Positions 18,234 through 26,989 of a stretch of 64,000 nt of DNA are shown piece by piece (the first letter of the stretch is position 1; each line of letters opens with the position of its first letter). A model generated the notes under the pieces. The model did not search any database, was not told where the DNA came from, and worked only from the letters and a program-made list of their open reading frames with translations. The translations under genes and the position numbers were made by a program. The DNA comes from Streptomyces lincolnensis (lineage in GTDB: Bacteria > Actinomycetota > Actinomycetes > Streptomycetales > Streptomycetaceae). The stretch covers positions 8,618,001 to 8,682,000 of the forward strand of contig NZ_CP016438.1 in the NCBI RefSeq assembly GCF_001685355.1, written 5' to 3'.

Positions 18234-19163
18234 GTGAGTGAGACAACGCATGACGGCCCGGTCGCGGTGAGCGCGCCCGCGCCGCCCGACGAGAGCCTCA
18301 CGGCGGCACAGCTCGCCGCCAAGCACGGGCTGACCGTGAGCGGCGCCCGGCCCTCCCTCGTCGAGTACGTCCGCCAGCTCTGGGACCGGCGCCACTTCAT
18401 CCTCGCCTTCTCCCGGGCGAAGCTGACCGCCCAGTACAGCCAGGCCAAGCTCGGCCAGCTGTGGCAGGTGGCCACCCCGCTGCTGAACGCGGCCGTGTAC
18501 TTCTTCATCTTCGGCCTGCTCCTGGAGGCCGACCGGGGTATGTCCCGCGAGGTGTACATCCCCTTCCTGGTCACCGGCGTGTTCGTGTTCACCTTCACCC
18601 AGAGCTCGGTGATGGCGGGCGTGCGCGCGATCTCCGGCAACCTCGGACTGGTCCGCGCCCTGCACTTCCCGCGCGCCTCGCTGCCCGTGTCCTTCGCGCT
18701 CCAGCAGCTCCAGCAGCTGCTGTTCTCGATGCTCGTGCTGTTCGCCATCGCGATCGGATTCGGCCATTACCCGGACCTGTCCTGGGTGCTGATCGTGCCG
18801 GTGCTCGTCCTCCAGTTCTGCTTCAACACAGGCCTCGCCCTGATCATGGCCCGGGCGGGCTCCAAGACCCCGGACCTCGCACAGCTGATGCCGTTCGTGA
18901 TGCGTACGTGGATGTACGCGTCCGGGGTGATGTTCTCCATCCCGATCTTCCTGCGGGACAAGCCGGAGTGGATCGCGAACATCCTCCAGTGGAACCCGGC
19001 AGCGATCTACATGGACCTGATGCGCTTCGCGCTCATCGACAGCTACGGCTCCGAGTACCTCCCCGACCACGTCTGGGCGGCCGCCGGCGGATGGGCCGTT
19101 CTCTTCGCGCTCGGCGGCTTCGTGTACTTCTGGAAGGCGGAGGAGAGGTACGGCCGTGGCTGA
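18234..19163 (+). CDS. ABC-2 type exporter permease (TagG/Wzm-like)
   Basis: This is a 309-residue permease with a hydrophilic N-terminus of about 70 residues and six predicted membrane spans (for example LLNAAVYFFIFGLLL, and AVLFALGGFVYFWKAEERYG at the end). LGQLWQVATPLLN is the typical amphipathic entry segment of polysaccharide/teichoic acid exporters, and the ATPase partner follows directly with an 8-bp overlap. It would flip a lipid-linked glycan or polyol-phosphate polymer. I chose GTG 18234 (reading SETTHDGPV), which gives a family-like N-terminus; ATG 18186 is in frame but adds 16 arginine-rich residues. The 97-bp gap before it is the only real gap in the operon. Confidence 0.9.
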   Translation: MSETTHDGPVAVSAPAPPDESLTAAQLAAKHGLTVSGARPSLVEYVRQLWDRRHFILAFSRAKLTAQYSQAKLGQLWQVATPLLNAAVYFFIFGLLLEADRGMSREVYIPFLVTGVFVFTFTQSSVMAGVRAISGNLGLVRALHFPRASLPVSFALQQLQQLLFSMLVLFAIAIGFGHYPDLSWVLIVPVLVLQFCFNTGLALIMARAGSKTPDLAQLMPFVMRTWMYASGVMFSIPIFLRDKPEWIANILQWNPAAIYMDLMRFALIDSYGSEYLPDHVWAAAGGWAVLFALGGFVYFWKAEERYGRG

Positions 19164-19935
19164 TCACGTCAACGACGAGCTCGTTCCCACCGTCATCGCG
19201 GACGACCTGCACATCGTCTACCGCGTCAACGGTGCCAAGACCGGCAAGGGCAGCGCCACCGCGGCCCTCAGCCGCATCCTCAAGCGCGGCGAGGAACGCG
19301 GTGTGCGCAAGGTGCACGCGGTTCGCGGCGTCTCCTTCGTCGCCTACCGCGGCGAGGCCGTCGGCCTGATCGGTTCCAACGGCTCCGGCAAGTCCACCCT
19401 GCTGCGGGCCATCGCCGGCCTGCTCCCGGCCGAGAGCGGCAAGGTCTACACCGACGGCCAGCCCTCCCTCCTCGGCGTCAACGCGGCCCTCATGAACGAC
19501 CTCACCGGCGAGCGGAACGTCATATTGGGCGGGCTCGCCATGGGGATGTCCCGCGAGCAGATCAGGGAGCGCTACCAGGAGATCGTCGACTTCTCCGGGA
19601 TCAACGAGAAGGGCGACTTCATCACCCTGCCGATGCGCACCTACTCCTCCGGTATGGCGGCCCGCCTGCGGTTCTCCATCGCCGCGGCCAAGGACCACGA
19701 CGTCCTCATGATCGACGAGGCCCTGGCCACCGGCGACCGCAAGTTCCAGAAGCGCTCCGAGGAACGCATCCGGGAACTGCGCAAGGAGGCCGGCACGGTG
19801 TTCCTCGTCAGCCACAACAACAAGTCGATCCGTGACACCTGCAACCGCGTCCTGTGGCTGGAGCGCGGCGAGCTGCGCATGGACGGCCCGACCGACGAGG
19901 TCCTCAAGGAGTACGAGAAGTTCACGGGCAGGTAG
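19156..19935 (+). CDS. ABC exporter ATP-binding protein (TagH/Wzt-like)
   Basis: This is a 259-residue ATPase that energises the preceding permease. Walker A GSNGSGKST is near residue 74-82, the signature is YSSGMAARLRF, Walker B is VLMIDEALATGD and the switch is SHNN. The segment between the start and Walker A (about 40 residues including ALSRILKRGEERG) and the ALMNDLTGERNV Q-loop region are typical of the TagH/Wzt/KpsT polysaccharide exporters. It lacks the long C-terminal carbohydrate-binding domain of Wzt, so substrate recognition probably lies elsewhere. GTG 19156 overlaps the permease gene. A strong hairpin terminator begins 41 bp after the stop. Confidence 0.93.
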   Translation: MADHVNDELVPTVIADDLHIVYRVNGAKTGKGSATAALSRILKRGEERGVRKVHAVRGVSFVAYRGEAVGLIGSNGSGKSTLLRAIAGLLPAESGKVYTDGQPSLLGVNAALMNDLTGERNVILGGLAMGMSREQIRERYQEIVDFSGINEKGDFITLPMRTYSSGMAARLRFSIAAAKDHDVLMIDEALATGDRKFQKRSEERIRELRKEAGTVFLVSHNNKSIRDTCNRVLWLERGELRMDGPTDEVLKEYEKFTGR

Positions 19936-19976
19936 TCCACCCGCCCCGGACGAAAAGGACCGCCCCGCTTCCCCGG

Positions 19977-20003
19977 GCCCTGCCGGAACTGCTCCGGCGG
20001 GGC
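19977..20003 (+). terminator. hairpin terminator of the export operon
   Basis: GCCCTGCCGGA (19977-19987) pairs with TCCGGCGGGGC (19993-20003), with one T-G pair and a 5-nt loop. It lies 41 bp after the ABC ATPase stop. There is no T-tract, as is usual in Streptomyces. Confidence 0.7.
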
Positions 20004-20105
20004 TCCGCGTCTGCAAAGGAAACGTCAACTTCCGCCCCGCTTGGGAATCTTGACACCAATCGGTGTGTTGTTGTGATGTCCAGGACACCCCGACGAACCG
20101 CAGAG

Positions 20106-20117
20106 CGTTGTACAACG
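20106..20117. promoter_or_regulatory. 12-bp palindrome upstream of hpnC
   Basis: CGTTGTACAACG is a perfect palindrome about 35 bp downstream of the candidate -10 and about 140 bp upstream of the first small frame of the hopanoid operon. It is a candidate operator. Confidence 0.45.
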
Positions 20118-20259
20118 TAAGCTGTACCGGTCCCGAATCGCGGCAAGTAGGGCGATAACGCGCCACCCCCTGTGCCCGGACAGCCGCACGAACGGCCGGG
20201 CGGCGTGTCCGAAATAGTGTGCCCTGGGTCTGCGGTGTAGAACGGGAGATGTGACGGCA

Positions 20260-20325
20260 ATGGCTACGGAAACTCCCCAGCTCCACGCAGCATGTGCCGT
20301 CCCCGCACCGGGCGGCCGGCGGTGA
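20260..20325 (+). CDS. possible 21-residue leader peptide before hpnC
   Basis: ATG 20260 opens a 21-codon frame (MATETPQLHAACAV, then a Pro/Gly/Arg tail) with GGGAG 11 bases upstream. Its TGA overlaps the GTG start of hpnC as GTGA. hpnC has no clear ribosome-binding site of its own, so this short frame may couple translation. No family is recognised, and it could be chance. Confidence 0.35.
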   Translation: MATETPQLHAACAVPAPGGRR

Positions 20326-21224
20326 CGGGAACCGGCAGGGCCCGCCCCGGTGAGACGGAGCGCGGCACCCTCGACAAGGCGGCCGCGGAGAACTTCCCCG
20401 TGGCCCCCTTCTTCCTGCCCAGGGCCTGGCGCACCGACCTGATGGCCGTCTACGGCTTCGCCCGCCTCGTCGACGACATCGGCGACGGCGACCTGGCCCC
20501 CGGCGGCGCCGACGCCCGGCTGCTCGGGGTCCCGCCCGCCGAGGCCGACGACCGCCTGGTGCTGCTGGACGCCTTCGAGACCGACCTCCGCCGCGTCTTC
20601 GACTCGACCCCCCACCACCCGTTGCTGCGCCGCCTCCAGCCGACCGTCCGCCGGCGCGCGCTGACCCCCGAGCCGTTCCTCGGCCTGATCGCCGCCAACC
20701 GCCAGGACCAGCTCGTCACCCGCTACGAGACCTACGACGACCTGCTCGCCTACTGCGAGCTGTCGGCCAACCCCGTCGGCCGTCTCGTGCTCGCCGTCAC
20801 CGGCACCTCGACCCCCGAACGGGTCCGGCTGTCCGACGCGATCTGTACGGCCCTTCAGATCGTCGAACACCTTCAGGACGTCGCCGAGGACCTCGGCCGC
20901 GACCGCGTCTACCTCCCCGCCGAGGACATGAAGCGCTTTCATGTCCAGGAAGCGGATCTCGCCACGAAAACCGGGGGCGCATCGGTGCGCGCCCTGGTTG
21001 CATACGAGGCGCAACGCGCCCGCGACCTCCTGAATGAAGGCGCCCCCCTCGTGGGTAGCGTCCACGGCAGGCTGAAACTGCTGCTCGCAGGGTTCGTGGC
21101 GGGAGGAAGGGCGGCGATCCACGCGATCGCCGCCGCCGATTACGACGTACTTCCCGGCCCGCCCAAGCCCGGCAAGCTCCGGCTGCTGCGTGAGGTGGGC
21201 GTCACTCTGCGAGGAGAGGGGTGA
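20322..21224 (+). CDS. hpnC: squalene synthase HpnC
   Basis: This is a 300-residue trans-isoprenyl diphosphate synthase-fold enzyme of the HpnC branch. In the HpnCDE route it converts presqualene diphosphate to hydroxysqualene. Both aspartate-rich regions are visible: RLVDDIGDGD (near 40) and EHLQDVAEDLGRDRVYLP (near 190). AENFPVAPFFLPR near the N-terminus is characteristic. I chose GTG 20322 because it overlaps the stop of a small upstream frame and gives a typical N-terminus (TGTGRARPGETERG); ATG 20292 is the longer alternative. It is followed by hpnD with a GTGA overlap. Confidence 0.92.
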   Translation: MTGTGRARPGETERGTLDKAAAENFPVAPFFLPRAWRTDLMAVYGFARLVDDIGDGDLAPGGADARLLGVPPAEADDRLVLLDAFETDLRRVFDSTPHHPLLRRLQPTVRRRALTPEPFLGLIAANRQDQLVTRYETYDDLLAYCELSANPVGRLVLAVTGTSTPERVRLSDAICTALQIVEHLQDVAEDLGRDRVYLPAEDMKRFHVQEADLATKTGGASVRALVAYEAQRARDLLNEGAPLVGSVHGRLKLLLAGFVAGGRAAIHAIAAADYDVLPGPPKPGKLRLLREVGVTLRGEG

Positions 21225-22171
21225 TCCGGACCGTGGAGTGGGAACCGCACGTGTCCGCACCGGTACTCGCCGCCTACAGCTACTGCGAGGCAGTGACCGG
21301 ACAGCAGGCCCGTAACTTCGCGTACGGCATCAGACTGCTGCCGACGCCCAAGCGTCGCGCGATGTCGGCGCTGTACGCCTTCTCCCGGCGCGTCGACGAC
21401 ATCGGCGACGGCGCGCTGGCCGACGGCATCAAGACGGAGAGACTCGAGGACACCCGGAAGCTGCTCACCCGGATCCGCGCGGGCGTGGTCGACGAGGACG
21501 ACATCGACCCGGTCGGCGTCGCCCTGGCGCACGCCGCGGAGACCTTCCCGATTCCGCTCGACGGCCTCGACGAGCTCATCGACGGCGTGCTGATGGACGT
21601 CCGCGGCGAGACCTACGAGACCTGGGACGACCTGAAGGTGTACTGCCGCTGCGTGGCGGGCGCCATCGGCCGGCTCTCCCTCGGCGTGTTCGGAACCGAA
21701 CCGGGCGCGCGCGGTGCCGAACGCGCCTCGGAGTACGCCGACACGCTGGGGCTGGCGCTCCAGCTCACCAACATCCTGCGGGACGTCCGGGAGGACGCCG
21801 AGGGCGGGCGGACCTATCTGCCCGCCGACGACCTCGCGAAGTTCGGCTGCTCGGCCGGCTTCAAGGGGCCGAAACCACCGGAGGGCGCCGATTTCGCGGG
21901 CCTCGTGCACTTCGAAGTGCGACGGGCCCGCGCTCTTTTCGCCGAGGGCTACCGGCTGCTCCCCATGCTCGACCGGCGCAGCGGCGCCTGTGTCGCCGCC
22001 ATGGCCGGCATCTACCGCCGCCTCCTCGACCGCATCGAGCGCGACCCGGAGGCCGTGCTGCGTGGCCGGGTCTCGCTGCCCGGCCGGGAGAAGGCGTACG
22101 TCGCCGTGCGCGGCCTGTCCGGCCTGGACGCCCGGCATGTGACCCGGCGGACCGTCAGGAGGCGCGCCTGA
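21221..22171 (+). CDS. hpnD: presqualene diphosphate synthase HpnD
   Basis: This is a 316-residue squalene/phytoene synthase family enzyme that condenses two farnesyl diphosphates to presqualene diphosphate. The first Asp motif is SRRVDDIGDG (about 61-70). YCRCVAGAIGRL and the second motif LTNILRDVREDAEGGRTYLP (about 185-204) follow. GTG 21221 overlaps the hpnC stop as GTGA, with GAGGAGAGG just upstream. The stop overlaps the next ATG as TGATG. The arrangement hpnC-hpnD matches the three-gene HpnCDE route to squalene. Confidence 0.95.
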   Translation: MIRTVEWEPHVSAPVLAAYSYCEAVTGQQARNFAYGIRLLPTPKRRAMSALYAFSRRVDDIGDGALADGIKTERLEDTRKLLTRIRAGVVDEDDIDPVGVALAHAAETFPIPLDGLDELIDGVLMDVRGETYETWDDLKVYCRCVAGAIGRLSLGVFGTEPGARGAERASEYADTLGLALQLTNILRDVREDAEGGRTYLPADDLAKFGCSAGFKGPKPPEGADFAGLVHFEVRRARALFAEGYRLLPMLDRRSGACVAAMAGIYRRLLDRIERDPEAVLRGRVSLPGREKAYVAVRGLSGLDARHVTRRTVRRRA

Positions 22172-22311
22172 TGGACAATCCGGTCCAAGGTGATGCCACC
22201 GGCGAAAAGCGGCACGCAACCCTCCGGTGGGGGACCGCGTCCCTGACTGCGACGGCCTGCCGTGGCCGGTTCACCACGCACGGCGGGTGCTCGGGGGAGG
22301 GTGCACGATGA
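22171..22311 (+). CDS. DUF6380-like small protein in the hopanoid operon
   Basis: This is a 46-residue protein located between hpnD and hpnE, overlapping both (TGATG at its start, ATGA at its end). AGGAGG lies about 10 bases ahead of the ATG. The sequence MDNPVQGDATGEKRHATL, then a Trp, GTASLTATACR and GCSGEGAR matches what I recall as DUF6380, a small family seen at this spot in Streptomyces hopanoid operons. Two cysteines (30 and 40) are present and there is no membrane segment. The tight overlaps mean it is translated with the pathway enzymes. The function is unknown. Confidence 0.75.
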   Translation: MDNPVQGDATGEKRHATLRWGTASLTATACRGRFTTHGGCSGEGAR

Positions 22312-23741
22312 CCGACGGTACGCAGTCGGAAGGGCCACGCACGGCCGCGACGGGACGATCCGGTTCCGGGCGTGACGCCGTCGTGATCGGCGGCGGGCTC
22401 GCCGGTGTCACCGCCGCGCTCGCCCTCGCCGACGCCGGTATCGGCGTCACGCTGCTCGAAGGCCGGCCACGCCTCGGCGGGCTCGCCTTCTCCTTCCAGC
22501 GCGACGGCCTGACCGTCGACAACGGACAGCATGTGTACCTGCGCTGCTGCACCGCCTACCGCTGGTTCCTCGACCGCATCGAGGGCACGGCGCTGGCACC
22601 CTTGCAGAACCGTCTCGACGTGCCGGTGCTCGACGTCGACAAACCCGAGGGACGGCGGCTGGGCAGACTGCGGCGCGACGCGCTGCCGGTACCCCTGCAT
22701 CTGGGGCGCAGCCTCGCGACCTACCCGCATCTCTCGCTCGCCGAACGCGCCAGAGTCGGCCGTGCCGCGCTCGCGCTCAAGGGGCTCGATCTCGCCGATC
22801 CGAGCCTGGACGCAACCGACTTCGGCAGCTGGCTGACCGCGCACGGTCAGTCGGCGCGTGCCGTCGAGGCCCTGTGGGACCTGGTCGGTGTCGCCACTCT
22901 CAACGCGGTCGCGAAGGACGCCTCACTGGGGCTCGCCGCGATGGTGTTCAAGACCGGTCTGCTGTCCGACCCGGGCGCGGCCGACATCGGATGGGCGCGC
23001 GTCCCGCTGGGCGACCTGCATGACCGGCTCGCCCGCAAGGCGCTCGACTCCGCGGGCGTGCGTACCGAAGTCCGTACACGCGTCACCTCCATCTCTACCG
23101 ACGACAACGGCCGTTGGAGCGTCCAGGTTCCCGGCGAGACGCTCACCGCGGACGCGGTCGTGCTCGCCGTACCGCAGCGCGAGGCGCACGATCTGCTGCC
23201 CGCGGGGGCGCTCGACGCTCCCGAACGGCTGCTGGAGATCGGCACCGCGCCGATCCTCAACGTCCACGTCGTCTACGACCGGACGGTCCTCGCCAGGCCC
23301 TTCTTCGCGGCCCTCGGCACCCCGGTGCAGTGGGTGTTCGACCGCACCGAGGCCTCCGGGCTCCCGCAGGGGCAGTACCTCGCCCTGTCGCAGTCGGCGG
23401 CGTGGGACGAGATCGACGAGCCGGTCGCGACGCTGCGCGAGCGCTACCTGCCCGAGCTGGAGCGGCTGCTGCCGCGCGCGCGGGGCGCCCGGGTGAAGGA
23501 CTTCTTCGTCACCCGGGAACGGACGGCGACGTTCGCCCCCACCCCCGGCGTCGGGCGCCTCAGGCCCGGCGCCCGCACCAAGGCGTCCGGCCTGTACCTG
23601 GCCGGAGCGTGGACCGCCACCGGGTGGCCCGCGACCATGGAGAGTGCGGTCCGCAGCGGTGTGAGCGCGGCACAGGCCGCTCTCGACGCCCTGGGCCGGC
23701 CCCGCCCCCGCCACCTCTTCGCGTTCGAGGAGGCGGCCTGA
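22308..23741 (+). CDS. hpnE: hydroxysqualene dehydroxylase HpnE
   Basis: This is a 477-residue FAD-dependent amine-oxidase/phytoene-desaturase-like enzyme that reduces hydroxysqualene to squalene. The dinucleotide-binding motif VVIGGGLAGVTAALALADAG begins near residue 25, followed by the LEGRPRLGGLAFSF region. The C-terminal FAD segment is LYLAGAWTATGWPATMESAVRSG (shown in part: GAWTATGWPATMES). ATG 22308 overlaps the small gene upstream. It is positioned exactly as in the HpnCDE pathway, so the assignment is strong. It may associate with the membrane, but no transmembrane helix is evident. Confidence 0.93.
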   Translation: MTDGTQSEGPRTAATGRSGSGRDAVVIGGGLAGVTAALALADAGIGVTLLEGRPRLGGLAFSFQRDGLTVDNGQHVYLRCCTAYRWFLDRIEGTALAPLQNRLDVPVLDVDKPEGRRLGRLRRDALPVPLHLGRSLATYPHLSLAERARVGRAALALKGLDLADPSLDATDFGSWLTAHGQSARAVEALWDLVGVATLNAVAKDASLGLAAMVFKTGLLSDPGAADIGWARVPLGDLHDRLARKALDSAGVRTEVRTRVTSISTDDNGRWSVQVPGETLTADAVVLAVPQREAHDLLPAGALDAPERLLEIGTAPILNVHVVYDRTVLARPFFAALGTPVQWVFDRTEASGLPQGQYLALSQSAAWDEIDEPVATLRERYLPELERLLPRARGARVKDFFVTRERTATFAPTPGVGRLRPGARTKASGLYLAGAWTATGWPATMESAVRSGVSAAQAALDALGRPRPRHLFAFEEAA

Positions 23742-23806
23742 TGCTCGATCAGCACGGCTCGGCACATTCCCGCACCCCCTCCGTCACCGCAACAAGAGGA
23801 GAAACA

Positions 23807-24880
23807 GTGCCCACTGTGCCCCCGGCCTCGACGGCCGCTCGAGAGACCGCGGTGGACGTGGCCGCGCTCCTGGAGCGCGGCCGGACCCTGGCCACACCGG
23901 TGCTGCGGGCGGCCGTCAACCGCCTGGCGGCTCCCATGGACACCGTTTCCGCCTACCACTTCGGCTGGATCGACGCCCAGGGCAACCCCGCGGACGGTGA
24001 CGGCGGCAAGGCCGTGCGGCCCGCGCTCGCGGTGCTCTCCGCCGAGGTCACCGGCGCGGCGCCCGAGGTCGGCGTCCCCGGCGCGGTCGCCGTCGAGCTG
24101 GTCCACAACTTCTCGTTGCTGCACGACGACCTGATGGACGGCGACGAACAGCGCCGCCACCGCGACACGGTGTGGAAGGTGCACGGCCCCGCCCAGGCCA
24201 TCCTGGTCGGCGACGCCCTGTTCGCCCTGGCCAACGAGGTCCTGCTGGAACTCGGCACTGTCGAGGCCGGCCGCGCCACCCGTCGCCTGACCACCGCCAC
24301 CCGCGCCCTGATCGACGGCCAGGCACAGGACATCTCCTACGAGCACCGCGACCGCGTCAGCGTCGAGGAGTGCCTGGAGATGGAGGGCAACAAGACCGGC
24401 GCCCTGCTCGCCTGCGCCAGCTCCATCGGCGCCGTCCTCGGCGGTGCCGACGACCGCACCGCCGACACCCTGGAGACGTACGGCTACCACCTCGGTCTCG
24501 CCTTCCAGGCCGTCGACGACCTGCTCGGCATCTGGGGCGACCCCGTCTCCACCGGCAAGCAGACCTGGAGCGACCTGCGTCAGCGCAAGAAGTCCCTGCC
24601 GGTCGTGGCCGCGCTCGCGGCGGGCGGCGCCGCCTCCGAGCGGCTCGGCGAGATGCTCGCCGCCGACGCCAAGAGCAACGACTTCGAGAACTTCTCCGAG
24701 GAGGAGTTCGCGGCCCGTGCCGACCTCATCGAGAAGGCGGGCGGCCGCGAGTGGACCGCCGAGGAGGCGCGGCGCCAGCACACCGTCGCCATCGAGGCCC
24801 TGAACGCCGTCGACATGCCCGACCGGGTGCGGGACCGCTTCACCGCGCTCGCCGACTTCGTCGTCGTACGAAAGAGATGA
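23807..24880 (+). CDS. polyprenyl diphosphate synthase
   Basis: This is a 357-residue trans-prenyltransferase making farnesyl or geranylgeranyl diphosphate for the operon. The first aspartate-rich motif is DDLMD (about 107-111) within LLHDDLMDGDEQRRH, and the second is DDLLGIWGD (about 238). The KPVRPA-type IPP site appears as GKAVRPALA. In a hopanoid operon it most likely supplies farnesyl diphosphate to HpnD; chain length cannot be set by eye. Two starts are credible: GTG 23807 with AGAGGAGA, and ATG 23741 overlapping the hpnE stop with GAGGAGG. I chose GTG 23807; the longer form adds 22 Ser/His/Thr-rich residues. Confidence 0.9.
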   Translation: MPTVPPASTAARETAVDVAALLERGRTLATPVLRAAVNRLAAPMDTVSAYHFGWIDAQGNPADGDGGKAVRPALAVLSAEVTGAAPEVGVPGAVAVELVHNFSLLHDDLMDGDEQRRHRDTVWKVHGPAQAILVGDALFALANEVLLELGTVEAGRATRRLTTATRALIDGQAQDISYEHRDRVSVEECLEMEGNKTGALLACASSIGAVLGGADDRTADTLETYGYHLGLAFQAVDDLLGIWGDPVSTGKQTWSDLRQRKKSLPVVAALAAGGAASERLGEMLAADAKSNDFENFSEEEFAARADLIEKAGGREWTAEEARRQHTVAIEALNAVDMPDRVRDRFTALADFVVVRKR

Positions 24881-24997
24881 TCACTATCGGTCGAATAGCC
24901 CTCGCGTAGTCGCCGGCCGGTGCCCGCACCGATGCGCACCGGCCGACGGCGGACCCACCGCAGCAACGACTCAGCACGACTGCACGAAGGGGAAGCC

Positions 24998-26989
24998 ATG
25001 ACAGCGACGACCGACGGAAGCACCGGGGCCCTGCCGCCCCGCGCTGCCGCGGCCAGCGAAACCGACATCCGTATCTCCGTGGCGGCCGGGGTACACGAAG
25101 CCGCCGTACGTGCCACGCAACGCGCCACCGAGTACCTGCTGTCCCGGCAGGACGCCCAGGGCTGGTGGAAGGGCGACCTCGAGACCAATGTGACGATGGA
25201 CGCCGAGGACCTGCTGCTGCGTCAGTTCCTGGGCATCCGCGACGAGGCCACCACCCGCGCCGCCGCGCTCTTCATCCGCGGCGAGCAGCACGACGACGGC
25301 ACCTGGGGCACCTTCTACGGCGGACCGGGCGAACTCTCCGCCACCATCGAGGCGTACGTCGCGCTGCGGCTGGCCGGCGACGCACCGGACGCTCCGCACA
25401 TGGCGAAGGCGTCGGCGTGGATCCGCGAGCGGGGCGGGATCGCCGCCGCCCGGGTCTTCACCCGGATCTGGCTCGCCCTGTTCGGCTGGTGGAAGTGGGA
25501 GGACCTGCCCGAACTGCCGCCGGAACTCATCTACTTCCCGAAGTGGATGCCGCTCAACATCTATGACTTCGGGTGCTGGGCCCGGCAGACCATCGTCCCG
25601 CTGACGATCGTCTCCGCCAAGCGCCCGGTACGGCCCGCGCCCTTCGCGCTGGACGAGCTGCACACCGATCCCGCCGACCCCAACCCGGCCAGGCCTCTTG
25701 CTCCGGCGGCGAGTTGGGACGGTGCCTTCCAGCGTCTGGACCGGACGCTGCACCAGCTGCGCAAGGTCGCCCCGCGCAGGCTGCGCCGGGCGGCGATGAA
25801 CAGCGCCGCCCGCTGGATCATCGAGCGGCAGGAGAACGACGGCTGCTGGGGCGGTATCCAGCCGCCGGCCGTGTACTCGGTGATCGCTCTGCACCTGCTC
25901 GGCTACGACCTCGAACACCCGGTGATGCGGGCCGGGTTGGAGTCCCTCGACCGGTTCGCGGTGTGGCGCGAGGACGGGGCCCGGATGATCGAGGCCTGCC
26001 AGTCGCCGGTGTGGGACACCTGTCTCGCCACCATCGCGCTCGCCGACGCGGGCGTTCCCGCCGACCATCCGCAGCTCGTCAAGGCCGCCGACTGGATGCT
26101 GGGCGAGGAGATCGTCCGCCCCGGCGACTGGTCGGTCAAGCGGCCCCAACTCCCCCCGGGCGGCTGGGCGTTCGAGTTCCACAACGACAACTACCCGGAC
26201 ATCGACGACACCGCCGAGGTCGTACTCGCACTGCGCCGCGTCCGGCATCACGACCCGGAGCGGGTGGAGAACGCGATCGGGCGCGGGGTGCGCTGGAACC
26301 TCGGGATGCAGTCGAGGAACGGGGCGTGGGGCGCCTTCGACGTCGACAACACCAGCCCGTTCCCCAACCGGCTGCCGTTCTGCGACTTCGGCGAGGTCAT
26401 CGACCCGCCGTCCGCGGACGTCACCGCGCACGTGGTGGAGATGCTGGCCGTCGAGGGACTCGCCCACGACCCGCGCACCCGGCGCGGCATCCAGTGGCTG
26501 CTCGCCGAACAGGAGCCGGACGGCTCGTGGTTCGGGCGCTGGGGCGTCAACTACGTCTACGGCACCGGGTCGGTGGTGCCCGCCCTGGTCGCCGCCGGAT
26601 TCCCCGGCTCGCACCCGGCGATCCGGCGGGCGGTGGCCTGGCTGGAGAAGGTGCAGAACGACGACGGCGGCTGGGGCGAGGACCTGCGCTCCTACAAGTA
26701 CGTCAAGGAGTGGAGCGGCCGCGGCGCCTCCACCGCCTCGCAGACGGCCTGGGCGCTGATGGCCCTGCTGGCGGCGGGGGAGCGGGACTCCAAGGCCGTG
26801 GAGCGGGGCGTCGAGTGGCTCGCGAGCACCCAGCGCGAGGACGGCTCCTGGGACGAGCCCTACTTCACCGGCACAGGGTTCCCGTGGGACTTCTCCATCA
26901 ACTACCACCTCTACCGGCAGGTGTTCCCGCTCACCGCACTCGGCCGGTACGTCCACGGAGAGCCGTTCTCCGGAGCGAAGGAGGGCTGA
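24998..26989 (+). CDS. shc: squalene-hopene cyclase
   Basis: This is a 663-residue class II triterpene cyclase, a monotopic membrane enzyme converting squalene to hopene and hopanol. The catalytic acid motif DxDD is DIDDTAEV (about 401-408). Several QW-type repeats are visible (for example QDAQGWW near 50, QENDGCWGG near 285, QSRNGAWGAF, QNDDGGWGE and QREDGSWDE). The length is normal for bacterial SHC. ATG 24998 has GAAGGGGA upstream, after a 117-bp gap that could hold an internal promoter. Its stop overlaps the next start (TGATG). Confidence 0.97.
   Translation: MTATTDGSTGALPPRAAAASETDIRISVAAGVHEAAVRATQRATEYLLSRQDAQGWWKGDLETNVTMDAEDLLLRQFLGIRDEATTRAAALFIRGEQHDDGTWGTFYGGPGELSATIEAYVALRLAGDAPDAPHMAKASAWIRERGGIAAARVFTRIWLALFGWWKWEDLPELPPELIYFPKWMPLNIYDFGCWARQTIVPLTIVSAKRPVRPAPFALDELHTDPADPNPARPLAPAASWDGAFQRLDRTLHQLRKVAPRRLRRAAMNSAARWIIERQENDGCWGGIQPPAVYSVIALHLLGYDLEHPVMRAGLESLDRFAVWREDGARMIEACQSPVWDTCLATIALADAGVPADHPQLVKAADWMLGEEIVRPGDWSVKRPQLPPGGWAFEFHNDNYPDIDDTAEVVLALRRVRHHDPERVENAIGRGVRWNLGMQSRNGAWGAFDVDNTSPFPNRLPFCDFGEVIDPPSADVTAHVVEMLAVEGLAHDPRTRRGIQWLLAEQEPDGSWFGRWGVNYVYGTGSVVPALVAAGFPGSHPAIRRAVAWLEKVQNDDGGWGEDLRSYKYVKEWSGRGASTASQTAWALMALLAAGERDSKAVERGVEWLASTQREDGSWDEPYFTGTGFPWDFSINYHLYRQVFPLTALGRYVHGEPFSGAKEG

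Larger units (their letters stand above)
19936..20259. other. intergenic region between export and hopanoid operons
   Basis: It contains the exporter terminator, then an AT-richer stretch with TTGACA (20050-20055), followed 18 bp later by TGATGT, a possible but weak promoter for the hopanoid operon. ACACC-AATC-GGTGT (20053-20066) overlaps the -35. A 12-bp palindrome lies at 20106-20117. I see no gene. Confidence 0.6.
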
